Assembly (NCBI GenBank): GCA_017354895.1
Contig: CP071497.1
Location: 1,736,001 to 1,800,000 of the forward strand
Length of the DNA stretch: 64,000 nucleotides
Source of the DNA: Podospora comata
Lineage: Eukaryota; Ascomycota; Sordariomycetes; Sordariales; Podosporaceae
Direction: 5' to 3'
A model generated the notes under the pieces. That model did not search any database, had not been told where the DNA came from, and saw only the letters and a list, made by a program, of their open reading frames with translations. The position numbers and the translations under genes are program-made. Shown here piece after piece: positions 32,138 to 42,839 of this stretch (positions are counted from its first letter, which is position 1; each line of letters starts with the position of its first letter).

Positions 32138-35042
32138 ATGCAGACGGCAAAGGGAAAGGCTGAGGCGCTTGGACGGAAGGCCAAGGTGTGTTTTCCTTCT
32201 TCTCTCGAGTCTGGGTTGTTGTGGTGTGTGATCGTGATAGCTAATCATGATCTCTCTTTGCTCTGTCTAGCTCACTCAGTCGTACCAAGAGCTCCTCGAG
32301 TAGGCCCGCCCACCAACGAGACCATCGCTACGATTGTATCACGCTGACCAACCTGTTCCCACAGCGAGTTCTCCAACAAGGACCTGAAATCTGTCGGAAA
32401 CTACACTCTAGGCCGGTTAATAGGAAAAGGATCCTTTGGCAAGGTTTACCTTGCTACCCACAAACTCACAAATGGCTCCAAGGTTGGTTCTGAGCCGCGC
32501 ATGCCATTGGGCAAGGGCAGTCATTGATGTGTTTATTTTTTATTTCTAGGTTGTTCTCAAGTCGGCGAAGAAGGACGATGCCAACCTGGCCCGCGAGATT
32601 CACCACCACCGCCAATTTGTACACCCACACATAGCAAGATTATACGAGGTGATTGTGACCGAATCCATGGTATGGCTGGTGCTGGAATACTGCTCGGGTG
32701 ACGAACTCTACAACTATCTGATCGACCATGGCAAACTCACCGTCGAAAAGGTGCAAAAGACGTTTACGCAGTTGGTCGGCGCCGTGTCCTATGTCCACCA
32801 ACAGAACTGCGTTCATCGCGACTTGAAGCTCGAAAATATCCTTCTCGACAAGAATGAGAACGTCAAGCTGTGCGACTTTGGCTTCACCCGGGAATACGAG
32901 GGCAAGGCCAATTACCTTCAGACCTTTTGCGGCACCATATGCTATTCGGCCCCCGAAATGCTAAAGGGAGAGAAATACGCCGGCGAGAAGGTGGACGTGT
33001 GGAGCTTGGGGGTCATCTTATACGCTTTGCTCACGGGTGAGCTGCCGTTTGACGACGACAACGACCAGGTCACGAGAACCAAGATATTGACGGAGGAACC
33101 AAACTATCCCGATTTTATACCAGCCGACGCCTTGTCACTCCTCAAGCTGCTCCTCTCGAAACGCCCCCTGCTACGACCGACACTACCGGATATTCTGGCG
33201 CATCCTTTCCTCGCCGAGCACGCACCGCAGCAGCAAGAGATCCTCAAACTGGAACGACCGGCACCTTTTTCGACCCCTCTTGAGAAAGAGGTACTGCACC
33301 GGATGAAGAGTGCCGGGGTGGATATCGAGGCTGTGATGGAGAGCGTCATTTCTCAGCGATGCGATGCTCTGGGGGGTTGGTGGACGTTGCTGCTCGAAAA
33401 AGAAGTACGCAAAGTGATACGCAGAGAGAGGAAACGAAGAGAGAGGGCCGAGAATAGGAATTCACGCCGCTTCTCCCAAGCTTCCAGTCGACTAAACGCT
33501 CTGGCGACGGTCGAGGAATCCCAGTTCGCGAAGCTCTCAGATACCCCCCATAGGACACGGGGCCGGAGCCAGAGGAGAAGCGCCCACTACCCTAGCTTGA
33601 CGATTCCGGACTTGCCCGGGTTTGCCGACTTTTCCAAGACTGGAAACGGAAATCTTGCTCTTAGTCCTGATGGGGAGGTGCCACCTCCACCGATTGACAA
33701 GGACTCGATAAGGTCAGTCAGCTCGTCGAGGCATCGGAGGCCGATCCCACCACCAAAGGAAGGGGTTCTAAGAAGCGCACGCTCTAGGGGCAGCACCCTC
33801 CATCTAGTGACGACAACAGACGCGCTAGAGGCCACCACCACCTCGCAGGCAGGTGACCCAAAGAAGGTGAAGAAACGACCGTCACATGCCATCCTTGCGA
33901 CGTGGAAGAACTGGACACATTGGCTCTTTGAGCACACGGGGATGAAGAATGCCAGCAGGCGTGGAGGAAGCCAGTCGGCACCTAACCTTCTTTCCAAGCA
34001 GACAAGCGCAAAGGATACCAAGTCAAAAGATGCCAGTCCCCGGCCCCAGACCAGCAAGTATCCGGTGAGCGGGTCTAATGCAGCTCCTGCTACCGCCAGC
34101 CTACCCAAGGGTGTGGTTGCCAATGGCTATCCACCCCGCGGCTCTTCGGCAGCTCAAGGGACGTCGTCCAACCCAATATCGCCGACCTTGTCGACCCCAT
34201 CCATGCACCATCCCCGGATGCCCAGCTCCTCTGGGTACAAACGGCAGTCCATGTCCCCTTCACCTTTGACACCCCGCTCAACCATCCGGCGATCCTCTGG
34301 GCCCACTGGACTTCGCGGACGAAAGTCTACCTCGTCATCTGTCTCGTCAGTGCGGTCCCTGCACCACACGCACCACCATAGCCACAGCAAGGCTAGCTCG
34401 ACGTCGTCGAACGGTTCCGTCTCCACGTCGGTTTCCAAGACGCCAATGCAGAATGCTCGAAGTCCCCACCACTCTGTCAAGGTTTTACCGGCCACTCCTA
34501 CCGGCAACACCTTTCCCAGCAACATCCGTCTTGTGCGGGACCGCAGCGGACCACCCCTGAGCGTCTTCAACGAAGGACTACCGGCCTTCAACGGAGCCAT
34601 GATTCCACAGCCCCCAGGCAGCCCGAACCCGTTTTCGGGTAACGGAGTCATGTTCGCCAAACGCAAGCGGAACATCTTCAAGGGGCCCATGCTGAGTTTG
34701 TCAGGTTCAAGGGACACACGCAGTTCGGGGTCTGGATCAGCAAGCCACTCTAGAAGTGCGAGTGCTAGCGGTCTCGGGCGTAGGAGCGGCGAGATGGCGA
34801 TTCAGGAGGTGGACGAGGACGACGAAGACGACAATCTGACCGAACGGGGAAGGGGTCCTCCGAGTGTGACAGACGAACTTGAAGAGGTGGAAGAGGTTGA
34901 CTCTTTCTCGCCAATCGTCAAAGGCCCAGGCGAGATTGTGGAGGAGAAGATTTATGAGGAGGGAGAGGAAGAGACAGAGTTGAAAGCTGGGTTGCCTGGC
35001 TTGCAGCCCGCGGCGACGATAACACCATCGCCCGTGTTATGA
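32138..35042 (+). CDS. Serine/threonine kinase, Kin4/KfsA-like
   Basis: Exons 32138-32185, 32271-32299, 32365-32482 and 32550-35042 sum to 2688 nt, 895 aa, all phases consistent. The kinase domain begins at YTLGRLIGKGSFGKVYLA (about residue 39). The ATP-binding Lys is Lys69 in VVLKS, the catalytic loop is HRDLKLEN with Asp156, DFG is at 174-176, and the activation segment ends SAPEML. A UBA-like or linker part follows to about 300. The remaining 600 residues are Ser/Pro/Arg-rich and disordered, with a late acidic patch (DEDDEDDN). The domain order and the GKANYLQTFCGTICYSAPE segment fit fungal Kin4-type kinases, which in yeast guard mitotic exit and in Aspergillus (KfsA) influence septation. 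Orthology is inferred. The frame is open upstream of the chosen ATG, so an extra 5' exon may exist. Confidence 0.88.
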
Positions 35043-35404
35043 GGACGGTGTGCACAAAACATCTATCTTTTTTCTGTCTTTGCTAATCTGCATGAGAACA
35101 TGAGTGACGGGGGACCAGGCCGGGGCCTGGTATGCCCGGTACGGCCGAGAAATAAGTGAGGAGTTACAGAAGTCAGAGCTGAAGTGGGGATGTGTAATAG
35201 TTGCCGCAAGAAGTGGCGGCGTGTTCCAAGCATGGGCTGGCTGTATATCTAGCTACAGCATTAGCACGTTATTGTTGGTTTTCCTTTGTCTTTACAGCCG
35301 GGCGTGTTTTGAGCTTGTATTGTAGTTGTTAGGGATACCACTTGAAGAATTTCTTTTTGCTGTTTATGTTGTTGATTTCAAATATCATTGACTCACGTCG
35401 TCGT

Positions 35405-35689
35405 TCACGGGTTGTATTGTTGGGGAGCAAGAACAGCTTCCGGAAACTGTGGTCTTGTCGGCAAGTGCCGCCGTCTGCCTAATCTCATGATCACTTCATA
35501 CATCTTTTCAAACCAAGCGTAGGGATCATTTTCGTCCCGGAAGGCTCGGTGATGATAGTTGCAAAAGATGTCCGAGAAGGCAGCTATTAGCGTGGGAATG
35601 TCAAGTGACCTGTCAGCCAGTCTTGCAGCCGTCTGGGGATGCGATGTTCCTGCAGTTTCCCATACACCCATACACTTGGAACACTAGAA
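35405..35689 (-). CDS. Possible terminal exon or small protein, unassigned
   Basis: The frame is open from a well-formed 3' splice site (branch-like GCTGAT, pyrimidine tract, CTAG ending at 35690) to the stop at 35405, 94 codons. An internal ATG at 35671 would allow an 88-aa protein. The peptide has balanced composition with CMGVWETAGTSHPQ and SDIFCNYHHRAFRDENDPYAWFEK-type segments. The GVWETAGT part weakly recalls the GVWDTVG motif of DUF2235 hydrolases, but the rest does not fit and I do not assign it. No upstream exon could be fixed. It may be a gene fragment. Confidence 0.35.
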
Positions 35690-37556
35690 GGCAAAATATC
35701 AGCTTGGCGCTCGTCGGGGGAGGACGACGGGTTGAGGCCATTGGCTCATTGGACAATGGTAAACGATTCGGGAGTCTGGGCTGAAGAGAGGGCCGAATGT
35801 CGGACTTTGTGACAGGTACCTGGTAAGGCAAGGTCAGGTACGGTGAGGGGGTGCTGAGTGTGATATGCTGAGCTTCACGAGTTTTGAGGTTGGCTGAGAT
35901 GATTCCCATCTCTATTCTTAGCTGAATATATGTCTCCTCCTCTCCTGTCCCGGTTTTCAGCATGTGTGGTTCGAGGGTAGGTCGCTGGCTCTTTGGGCGA
36001 GTGGCACCCTCCCACATGCAACCAATTAATATCGAGCCGCGTTTTGGGGGGGGCTTGGGTTGTACACAACGTGCCGCCGACCACAGTTTCGCACACCCAG
36101 ACCTTTGCTGCTGCGGACTATTGCAACTACTGCACGCCCTGCATCTGCCCCCCTCACGAGCCTAGCCTCTCTCTGTTCTCCCGACCCTGACATCAGGCGG
36201 GGGGAGGAGCGGGGGAAGCAAGCCACGATTCGGTAAATGTTTCTTCCCGTGACTCCCCTTAATGTTCACAAATTCATACTCATACCGGTAGGGCAGAGAG
36301 AAGGCAGCTTCAACGCTTCCTCCCGCTTGCTTTGCCGGCCCCAGGTTTTGCCGTCCTTTGGGACTACAAGCGAGTTCGACTGGCTGCGCTGCTGACGATC
36401 TGGGTTACTCCGTAGCCATGCCCATCATATTAACCTGCCTGCACGTCGCCGCTGCCGCCACATGAAGGCAGAGAAATTCCCAGCAGCTGGGGCAGGCCTG
36501 ATCTGGTTCGATGGTCGATTAGTCGGGTCGTTGTCACGCAGGCCAAGAAAGCAACGACGAAATCCCGTGGATGATAGGCAGATAGCTGATGAGGTTTTGT
36601 GATACCGGCTCTGAAGGACGGGGGATGGGATGACAAGTACTTTAGCAGAGGGGCAGATCATCATTGCCTTTCCTCTCCCGGACAGTTTTCTCCTTTGACC
36701 TAGATTAGGTTACTTTTTTCCTGTTTATATGCCGTGCTTGTTGTACCTTACCCTAACCTACCTAAGCTTGGTCAGGTCTTCTTCTGGGATATGGTCCCCC
36801 TCATCACACACGGGTCCGGCTTACCAATAACCGCCGCCGTGCTCACACACACAAAAACAAACTCGGATATGCACCTATGTATTGTCCATGGATCTCTCCT
36901 CTTCCACCCCCCCACCCCCCCTGACCAAGTTGAAAGGGTTCTGGATCGCCAAGATACGCCCACACATCCACACACCACAGTTCACCTCCAATTCCATGCC
37001 TAGCGTCAAGCGGCTCACTCGCAGCCGGAGTCACATCACGGATCTTGTCTCCGAGGCGGCGGCCGAGTTTTGACGTTCGGTCCCGGATAGTGAGGCTATC
37101 ACGGTCAAAACCATAGATTATTGTCTTTTCGGGAGTTCTGGGCGAAGCAGGCAGCTATGGTATCATTGCTTCCCCTTGCAAAAAAGCACTATGAGTTTTT
37201 CGTGGTGGTGGTGGTGGTGGTGTCGGGCTTCAACTTGACCTGTTTGGGGTGGGTTATCAGAGCGGCTTGTTTTGTCGAGGAACACTGGGATGTGTGTGTG
37301 TGTGCGTGTGTGTGTGAGTGACGAGAAAGTTGTTCATCACCACATGGTCGGACGGAGATGTTGTGCTCATTGCCTCCCGAGACACGACCTGGTGGATGGT
37401 GGAAAAGGAATTTTCTCTCTCTTTTGGGAGGCAAGGGTCATGTCTGGGAGGGGTCACTCATTCTGCTTGGACCAGTTTCGATGGGTGGTGGGCTTTGGGT
37501 GGAAAGGGGGAGGGGGTGATATTGAGGTAGGTAGCTGAGGGTTCAAGTGGCCGGAG

Positions 37557-37562
37557 TATAAA
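37557..37562 (+). promoter_or_regulatory. TATA-like element upstream of laccase
   Basis: TATAAA lies about 250 bp upstream of the laccase ATG, at a plausible distance for a promoter with a leader of about 200 nt. A CT-rich stretch follows. Position only; no factor site was identified. Confidence 0.35.
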
Positions 37563-37810
37563 GATGAGTATTATCCCGATCTTCTGTTGGTTGTATGTCT
37601 CACTTTGTTCCTTGAGGTTTTGTGAGTACTACCTACCCTAGGTACTGAACTCTACCACCGTCTTCTCTTCCAACTTGAGCATTGCCCAAGGTTCAGAGGT
37701 TTTTATTTTCTTGTGTCCTTTGGACGGGTGCTACCAACCTGTGTTCCAATCGTCCTTGAAGTAACTGTCCGTTGAAGTCTCATCGGACAGTTTTTTTGGG
37801 GGTGAGGATC

Positions 37811-40013
37811 ATGATGGTTACCACCAAGGTTGTCTCCAACATTCTTCTGTCCTACGCGGCTATTTTCCTGTGGTGGTGTCTCGTCCCGGTTGGTGGTGCG
37901 GTCGCTCTGGGTTCTTCCCTCGAGCAGCCTGTTACGCCGCTGCTGAGGCCGCGATCACAGCGGCTACAGCCGAGACAGACGTGCAACACTGCGACGAACA
38001 GGCAGTGCTGGACCACGAGCCCGGCGTTCAATATCAATACTGACTGGGAGGCTTCGACGCCGGTGACGGGTGTGACAAGGACTTATACCTTTACGCTGAC
38101 GGAGGTGAATAACTGGATTGGTGGAGATGGGGGGATCAAGGCGAAGGCTATGCTGGTGAATGGTATGTTTTTCTGTTCTATCGTACATTTCAAACAAGGT
38201 TGGAACTAATATCTGTGTCTAGGTCAATTTCCTGGTGAGTACCAACTTGATGGACAAATTAAGGAACAGTGATTCTGATTGGTGTTTTTCGACAGGACCA
38301 ACGATTACAGGCAGTAGGTTTGATTTTCTGACGTTAAAGCACAAGATTCAAAGGCTAACAAACTACAGATTGGGGAGACAGAATCAATGTTACCGTCGTC
38401 AACAACCTCGTCAGCAACGGGTGAGTCGCCGTTTACGACTCAATTTGATGATCCCAACAGCTAACTGGTTGGGCTAGCACATCTATCCACTTCCACGGCA
38501 TCCACCAAAAGAATACAAACAACAATGACGGCGTTAGTGGTGTGACCGAGTGCCCGATTGCTCCTGGGAGAAGTAAGACTTACTCCTTTATTGCGACGCA
38601 ATACGGCACTGCCTGGTGAGTTCAAGCTGAGTTGAAGCAGCATGTACCAGGCGCTGATAACAAGCCAGGTATCATTCCCATTTCTCAGCACAGTATGGCA
38701 ACGGTGTTCTGGGAGCCATTCGCATCAACGGCCCAGCATCAAGCAATTACGACGATGATCTTGGTCCGCTCGTGATTAGTGACTGGTATTACGGCTCGGC
38801 GTTTGCGCTGGCACACCGAGTCAACAGCCCTACGAATCCATAGTATGATAACCCCTGATGTTGGGTTGATCTGAGATGGCTAACCACCAGTAGCATCCCC
38901 GGCTTCCCCGGATCGCCACCTCCTAGTGACAACATTCTGTTCAATGGCCTGAACAGAAGAGCCAACGGTGCTTCGGGAAGCTATCGCAGGTTCACCCTCA
39001 CGGCCGGACGAAAGCACCTCCTCAGACTCATCAACGGCTCAGTCCAAGCCAGTTTCACCGTGTCCTTGGTAGGACATTCCTTCACCATCGTCGCCACCGA
39101 CATGGTCCCTATCACGCCCGTCACGGTAACAAGCCTCTACATTGGCGTCGGCCAAAGATACGACGTCATCATCAGCGCCAACCAGCCCGTAGCCAACTAC
39201 TGGTTCAACACCACCTTCTCCTCAGCCCCCTGCGGCGGAGCGACCAACCGCCCAGCCATGATCTTTCAATACTCCGGCGCACCCACCGCAAACCCTACCT
39301 CCGCGGGAACAGTCCCCCCCGACTCCCGCTGCGCCGATTCTCTCAACTACACCCCCATCGTCAGCAAGTCTGTCCCCTCAGCCTCCTTCACAACAGGCAA
39401 CACCCTCAACACCCGCCTCCAAATCTCCACCACCGGCGGCATCTCCCGAGTCTACTGGCCAGTAAACAACACCCCCATGAAAGTAAACTGGAACAACCCA
39501 ACCCTCGAGTACGTCAAAAACTCCAACACAGGCACCATGCCCGCAAACACAAACGTCATCTCCGTCCCTACCGCAAATCAATGGACCTTTTGGCTTATTG
39601 TAAACAACTCCTCCATCCCTCACCCCGTCCACCTCCACGGACACGACATCCTCATCCTCGGCGCCAGCCCCGCCCTGGCCGCGCCAATCAACCCGACTAA
39701 TCGGCTGAGGCCGTACAACCCCTCTGTTGATGGCCCGGCCTTGAAAATTGCGAACCCGACGAGAAGGGACACGACGATGCTGCCGGCGTGGGGGTGGTTG
39801 GCGCTCGCGTACCGGACGAACAATCCGGGGGCGTGGCTGATGCATTGCCATATTGCCTGGCATGCTAGCCAGGGGTTTAGTGTGCAGTTTTTGGAGCAGC
39901 TGACGAGTATACCGACGGTGATGAATCTGAATGAGTTGACGGGGAATTGCAATAATTGGGATGCGTTTTACCCGAGTGGGGCGCCGTTTTTGCAGGATGA
40001 TTCGGGGATTTGA
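37811..40013 (+). CDS. Ascomycete laccase (multicopper oxidase)
   Basis: Seven exons, 37811-38162, 38223-38234, 38296-38313, 38369-38420, 38478-38615, 38669-38842 and 38891-40013, sum to 1869 nt, 622 aa. A hydrophobic signal peptide (residues 10-35) is followed by a basic propeptide ending R-L-Q-P-R before Q-T-C-N. All four copper motifs are present: [29 protein letters not shown] and [18 protein letters not shown]. The residue ten after the Cys of the last motif is Phe, the position that tunes the type-1 copper. The C-terminus ends D-S-G-I, the ascomycete laccase tail that plugs the oxygen channel. Secreted laccases oxidise phenols with reduction of oxygen to water. Exons 2 and 3 are 12 and 18 nt. 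Confidence 0.96.
38223..38313 (+). other. Two consecutive micro-exons in the laccase gene (12 and 18 nt)
   Basis: Exon 38223-38234 (GTCAATTTCCTG) and exon 38296-38313 (GACCAACGATTACAGGCA), both flanked by AG and GT borders, encode the G-Q-F-P-G-P-T-I-T-G stretch found in essentially every laccase just before copper site 1. Both are multiples of three. Confidence 0.85.
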
Positions 40014-40242
40014 TTTCTTGGGTTTGGGGGTTTGTTTTTTTAATATTTTTTTATTGGGGGCGGAGGGGAGCTGTTTACTACTGGGACGTGTTTGTCAGTT
40101 TCTTGAGCACCTTGTTTTTCTTAGTTCGACCGTGTATTTGTGCTCGAGAGTGAATAAACGCTGTATTATTGCTCCTTATTACACACATGGTAACGAAAGG
40201 AGTATTGCAATCTCCTGTCTCTCTAGGTCTCATGTTTCTCCA

Positions 40243-40759
40243 TTACTTCTGCTCCTTCTTCCCAAACCCCAACCAACCCCCCGCCGCCTTCCCCCCATTC
40301 ACCACCCCGCTGCCCACCGTCTTCCCTCCCTCAACAACACCACCAACAAGGGTATTCCCCGCCCCGCTGACGGCATTGCTGTTTCCCCCGGGGACATACC
40401 CGCCCTGACCATCCTTGCCCTTTCGCTCAAGCCTGTTGACTCCCTCCCTGGAGAGTAAATCGCCGACTGGTCTGCCCAGGCCGTCCTGGCCGAGCTGGGA
40501 GGAGGCTGTGGTGTGGATGTTGTCTTGGAGGGTGTCGACTTTGGAGATGCCGGTAACTTTTGTTTTGTCGAGGTTTTCTAGTGGGAGGACTGGGTTAGTG
40601 GCTATAGTGGCTAGGAAGGGAAAGGGAAAGGGAAAGGGACATACCTTTGGTGGTGTAGCTTGCTTTGTTGTCGCGGGTAAAGTAGCGGAGGTAGAGGTCT
40701 TCGAGGTAGGGAACCCAGGTTTCGTAGAGGGCGTTGTATTGGGTTTTTGTCCACTCCAT
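40243..40759 (-). CDS. Small Gly-rich hydrophilic protein, unknown
   Basis: Exons 40759-40645 and 40577-40243 (GTATGT...ACTAG) sum to 450 nt, 149 aa. The ATG at 40759 opens a tidy M-E-W-T-K-T-Q-Y-N-A-L-Y-E-T-W-V-P-Y-L-E-D segment rich in aromatic residues. Exon 2 gives ENLDKTKVTGISKVDTLQDN and then a Gly/Val-rich part with VGGVVEGGKTVGSGVVNGG and a GWLGFGKKEQK end. No named domain. The pattern of repeated GG-K-x-V-G units resembles small stress or LEA-like fungal proteins only in composition. The intron contains four GGGAAA units on the plus strand (40617-40639). It converges on the laccase gene, 229 bp between stops. Confidence 0.7.
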
Positions 40760-42839
40760 TTTTTGCTTGTTTTCGATGTTCCGATTTAGGGAAGATAAGG
40801 TAGGTAGGTCAGGTGCGTGTTGTTGTTGAATTAATTTTCAGTTTGGGTTTTGATGTTCTAGGTAGGTAGGAGACGGGAGAATGGGAAACCAAAACTTGAG
40901 GATAGATAGACCGAATGACCCCTTATTATGTTTGCTTTCTCGTCACCTACCCAAGCAATCTTGATTTTGGGCACCGACTTACACGCGAAGAAACAAGTGT
41001 GGCTGCTGGGGGCAATGATGAAATGTGGCGGGTGGATGCTACGTCATGCTGAGATGACTTTTCCCTGTTTTGGATGTTGACGGGTGGAAGTCGCCAATCA
41101 ACGGCAGGGACGTTGGCGATAGGAGGTGTCACAAGCCACACCTCCTTCATGATTGGGATTATAGCATGATTTTCGTTATTGGAGGATTTCTGGGTGCTGG
41201 AGAAAATATGATGAAAAATGAAAACAGGGATATGATGGTAACACTTTCTTCTTCAAAGTTGCAGAGAAGAACAGTCACAAGCGTTACTCTACCCCGGCGG
41301 GGATTGGGAGCAGGATTGACTGTGCCATTCGGGATAGCAGCCTTCCTAATCGCCCAAACTCGTAGACCAGCTGCTCCATGCTCGTTCTCAATTTCCGTGT
41401 CAGCACAATCCGAGTAGTTCTGCCATACTCCCTACACTAGCATCACCGCAAAGCAAAAAGAAGGAATTCGGGGTTTGATATTCAAACTGAACTTCCCCAG
41501 TGCCAACAAAACAACCTTTTACATAACCTGGGACGTACTCAAGCATCCCATCACAAAGGGAATAAGTTGGCCAGTAGAATCGATAGTGTTGATGCCTCGG
41601 ATGTCATTCCAGCGAATTGTGTACTCGATGCTGAGGATGAATCAAGCTATACTACCCAGTTGAAGAAGGTTCCAAACCACCACGCATATTTTCTGATGTA
41701 ATAGCAGTGGTTTCTCGGCCGAGTTTGAACTCTCACCGCTCCAACCTACCGACAATGTCTTGGCTCTGCCGATACATCCTGTGCCTGGCTCGGGATCAAG
41801 CAGCAAGCTGAGCCATGCTTGGCGTCCATTGTAAATAGACACTGACTCGAATCCCGAGGCCGTAAAAGTCGGCGTTGCCCTCGAGGGGTTCACATATGCT
41901 GGACATGAATTCTTGCCGCGGTCAATAACCTACATCAGCAGGGAGGAAGCGGGAAAAGCCGAAGGGATGCAATTTCCATCACGAGAATTATCCCAGAGCC
42001 TCGTGAAGCGTCGTGCCTGTAAGCCACAAACCACTGGCCCTGCCTTGGCGTCGCAGGGGCAAACTGGAACACAAACTACATAGTTCTATTGCTTGGGAAT
42101 CAATCAGTCATATTTATCGAACCATATTTGAACAAACGACGCAAGTATCCCGGGCTCTCAGTGTCTTCAAGAGACATTTTTCTCAGTCCAAACACTTACA
42201 AAACCTCCTTATTACAAACCAAACTTTTCACAGCTTTCTAAACCCATCACCCTCACTGTCCCGCAAGATCTGCTGAAAACGTATGCATATCTGAGAGGTG
42301 TTACTGGGAAAAGACAGGGTTGAGCTTTGTAAAAAGATCTAAAGACTGGAACTACTCTCTGTAATTAAAAGGCCGTGTCGCTAAAAAGACCAGCACTAGC
42401 AAATTTCGAGCTTGCTGTTTCTCCCAAGTATCACCTAGCGGACAATAATCGGAGACTACGACACACTCTCGACGCTTGATAGGGAGTAACCAGGACCAAA
42501 GTTTGGTGAGTATTCGAGGCCGTTCTGCTTGGCGATATCGAGTTCAAGTTCCACAATGAACATATCAACCAGCGGCCAAACATTAAACTCGAGAAAATTA
42601 CCACCCTTCATATTCCCCCAGCTTTATACAAGCCATGCATACATACAATCGCCCCCCAAACCTCTCACCACCCCAATCTACCCCCCTTCTTCCTTACCCC
42701 AACCAAAAATGCAAATCAAATGTATTCGCCCAACATATCACCATCATCATCTTCATCCAAAAAGAAGTTTTATGCAATGCACAACCTAGCCAACCTCCCC
42801 CCATAAAGTTCATTTCTATCAAACCCCCACCCCGCTTTT
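40760..42839. other. 2.1-kb intergenic interval with a gene relic
   Basis: Apart from the decayed membrane-protein gene (separate entry), no frame is supported. Sequence near 42640-42840 is C-rich on plus and leads into the Kelch gene 3' end. Confidence 0.5.
41526..41906 (-). pseudogene. Decayed fungal integral-membrane protein gene
   Basis: From an ATG at 41906 the minus strand encodes C-E-P-L-E-G-N-A-D-F-Y-G-L-G-I-R followed by SVYLQW. That opening is characteristic of a large family of fungal multi-pass proteins. The frame then reaches a TGA at 41798-41796, but a second frame carries the expected continuation A-W-L-S-L-L-L-D-P-E-P, showing a frame change just after YLQW. Further down, a third segment (about 41630-41526) encodes Y-T-I-R-W-N-D-I-R-G-I-N then DSTGQLIPFVMGC, again a family block, out of frame with the first. 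No intron with usable borders joins these pieces. Additional relic sequence may reach down to about 41159. The gene looks dead. Confidence 0.7.

Larger units (their letters stand above)
35043..37810. other. 2.8-kb intergenic interval
   Basis: Apart from the small minus-strand frame listed separately (35405-35689), nothing here has a recognisable domain. Microsatellites: GTG triplets near 37203-37222 and a TG run near 37289-37317. The laccase promoter is at the right end. Confidence 0.5.
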
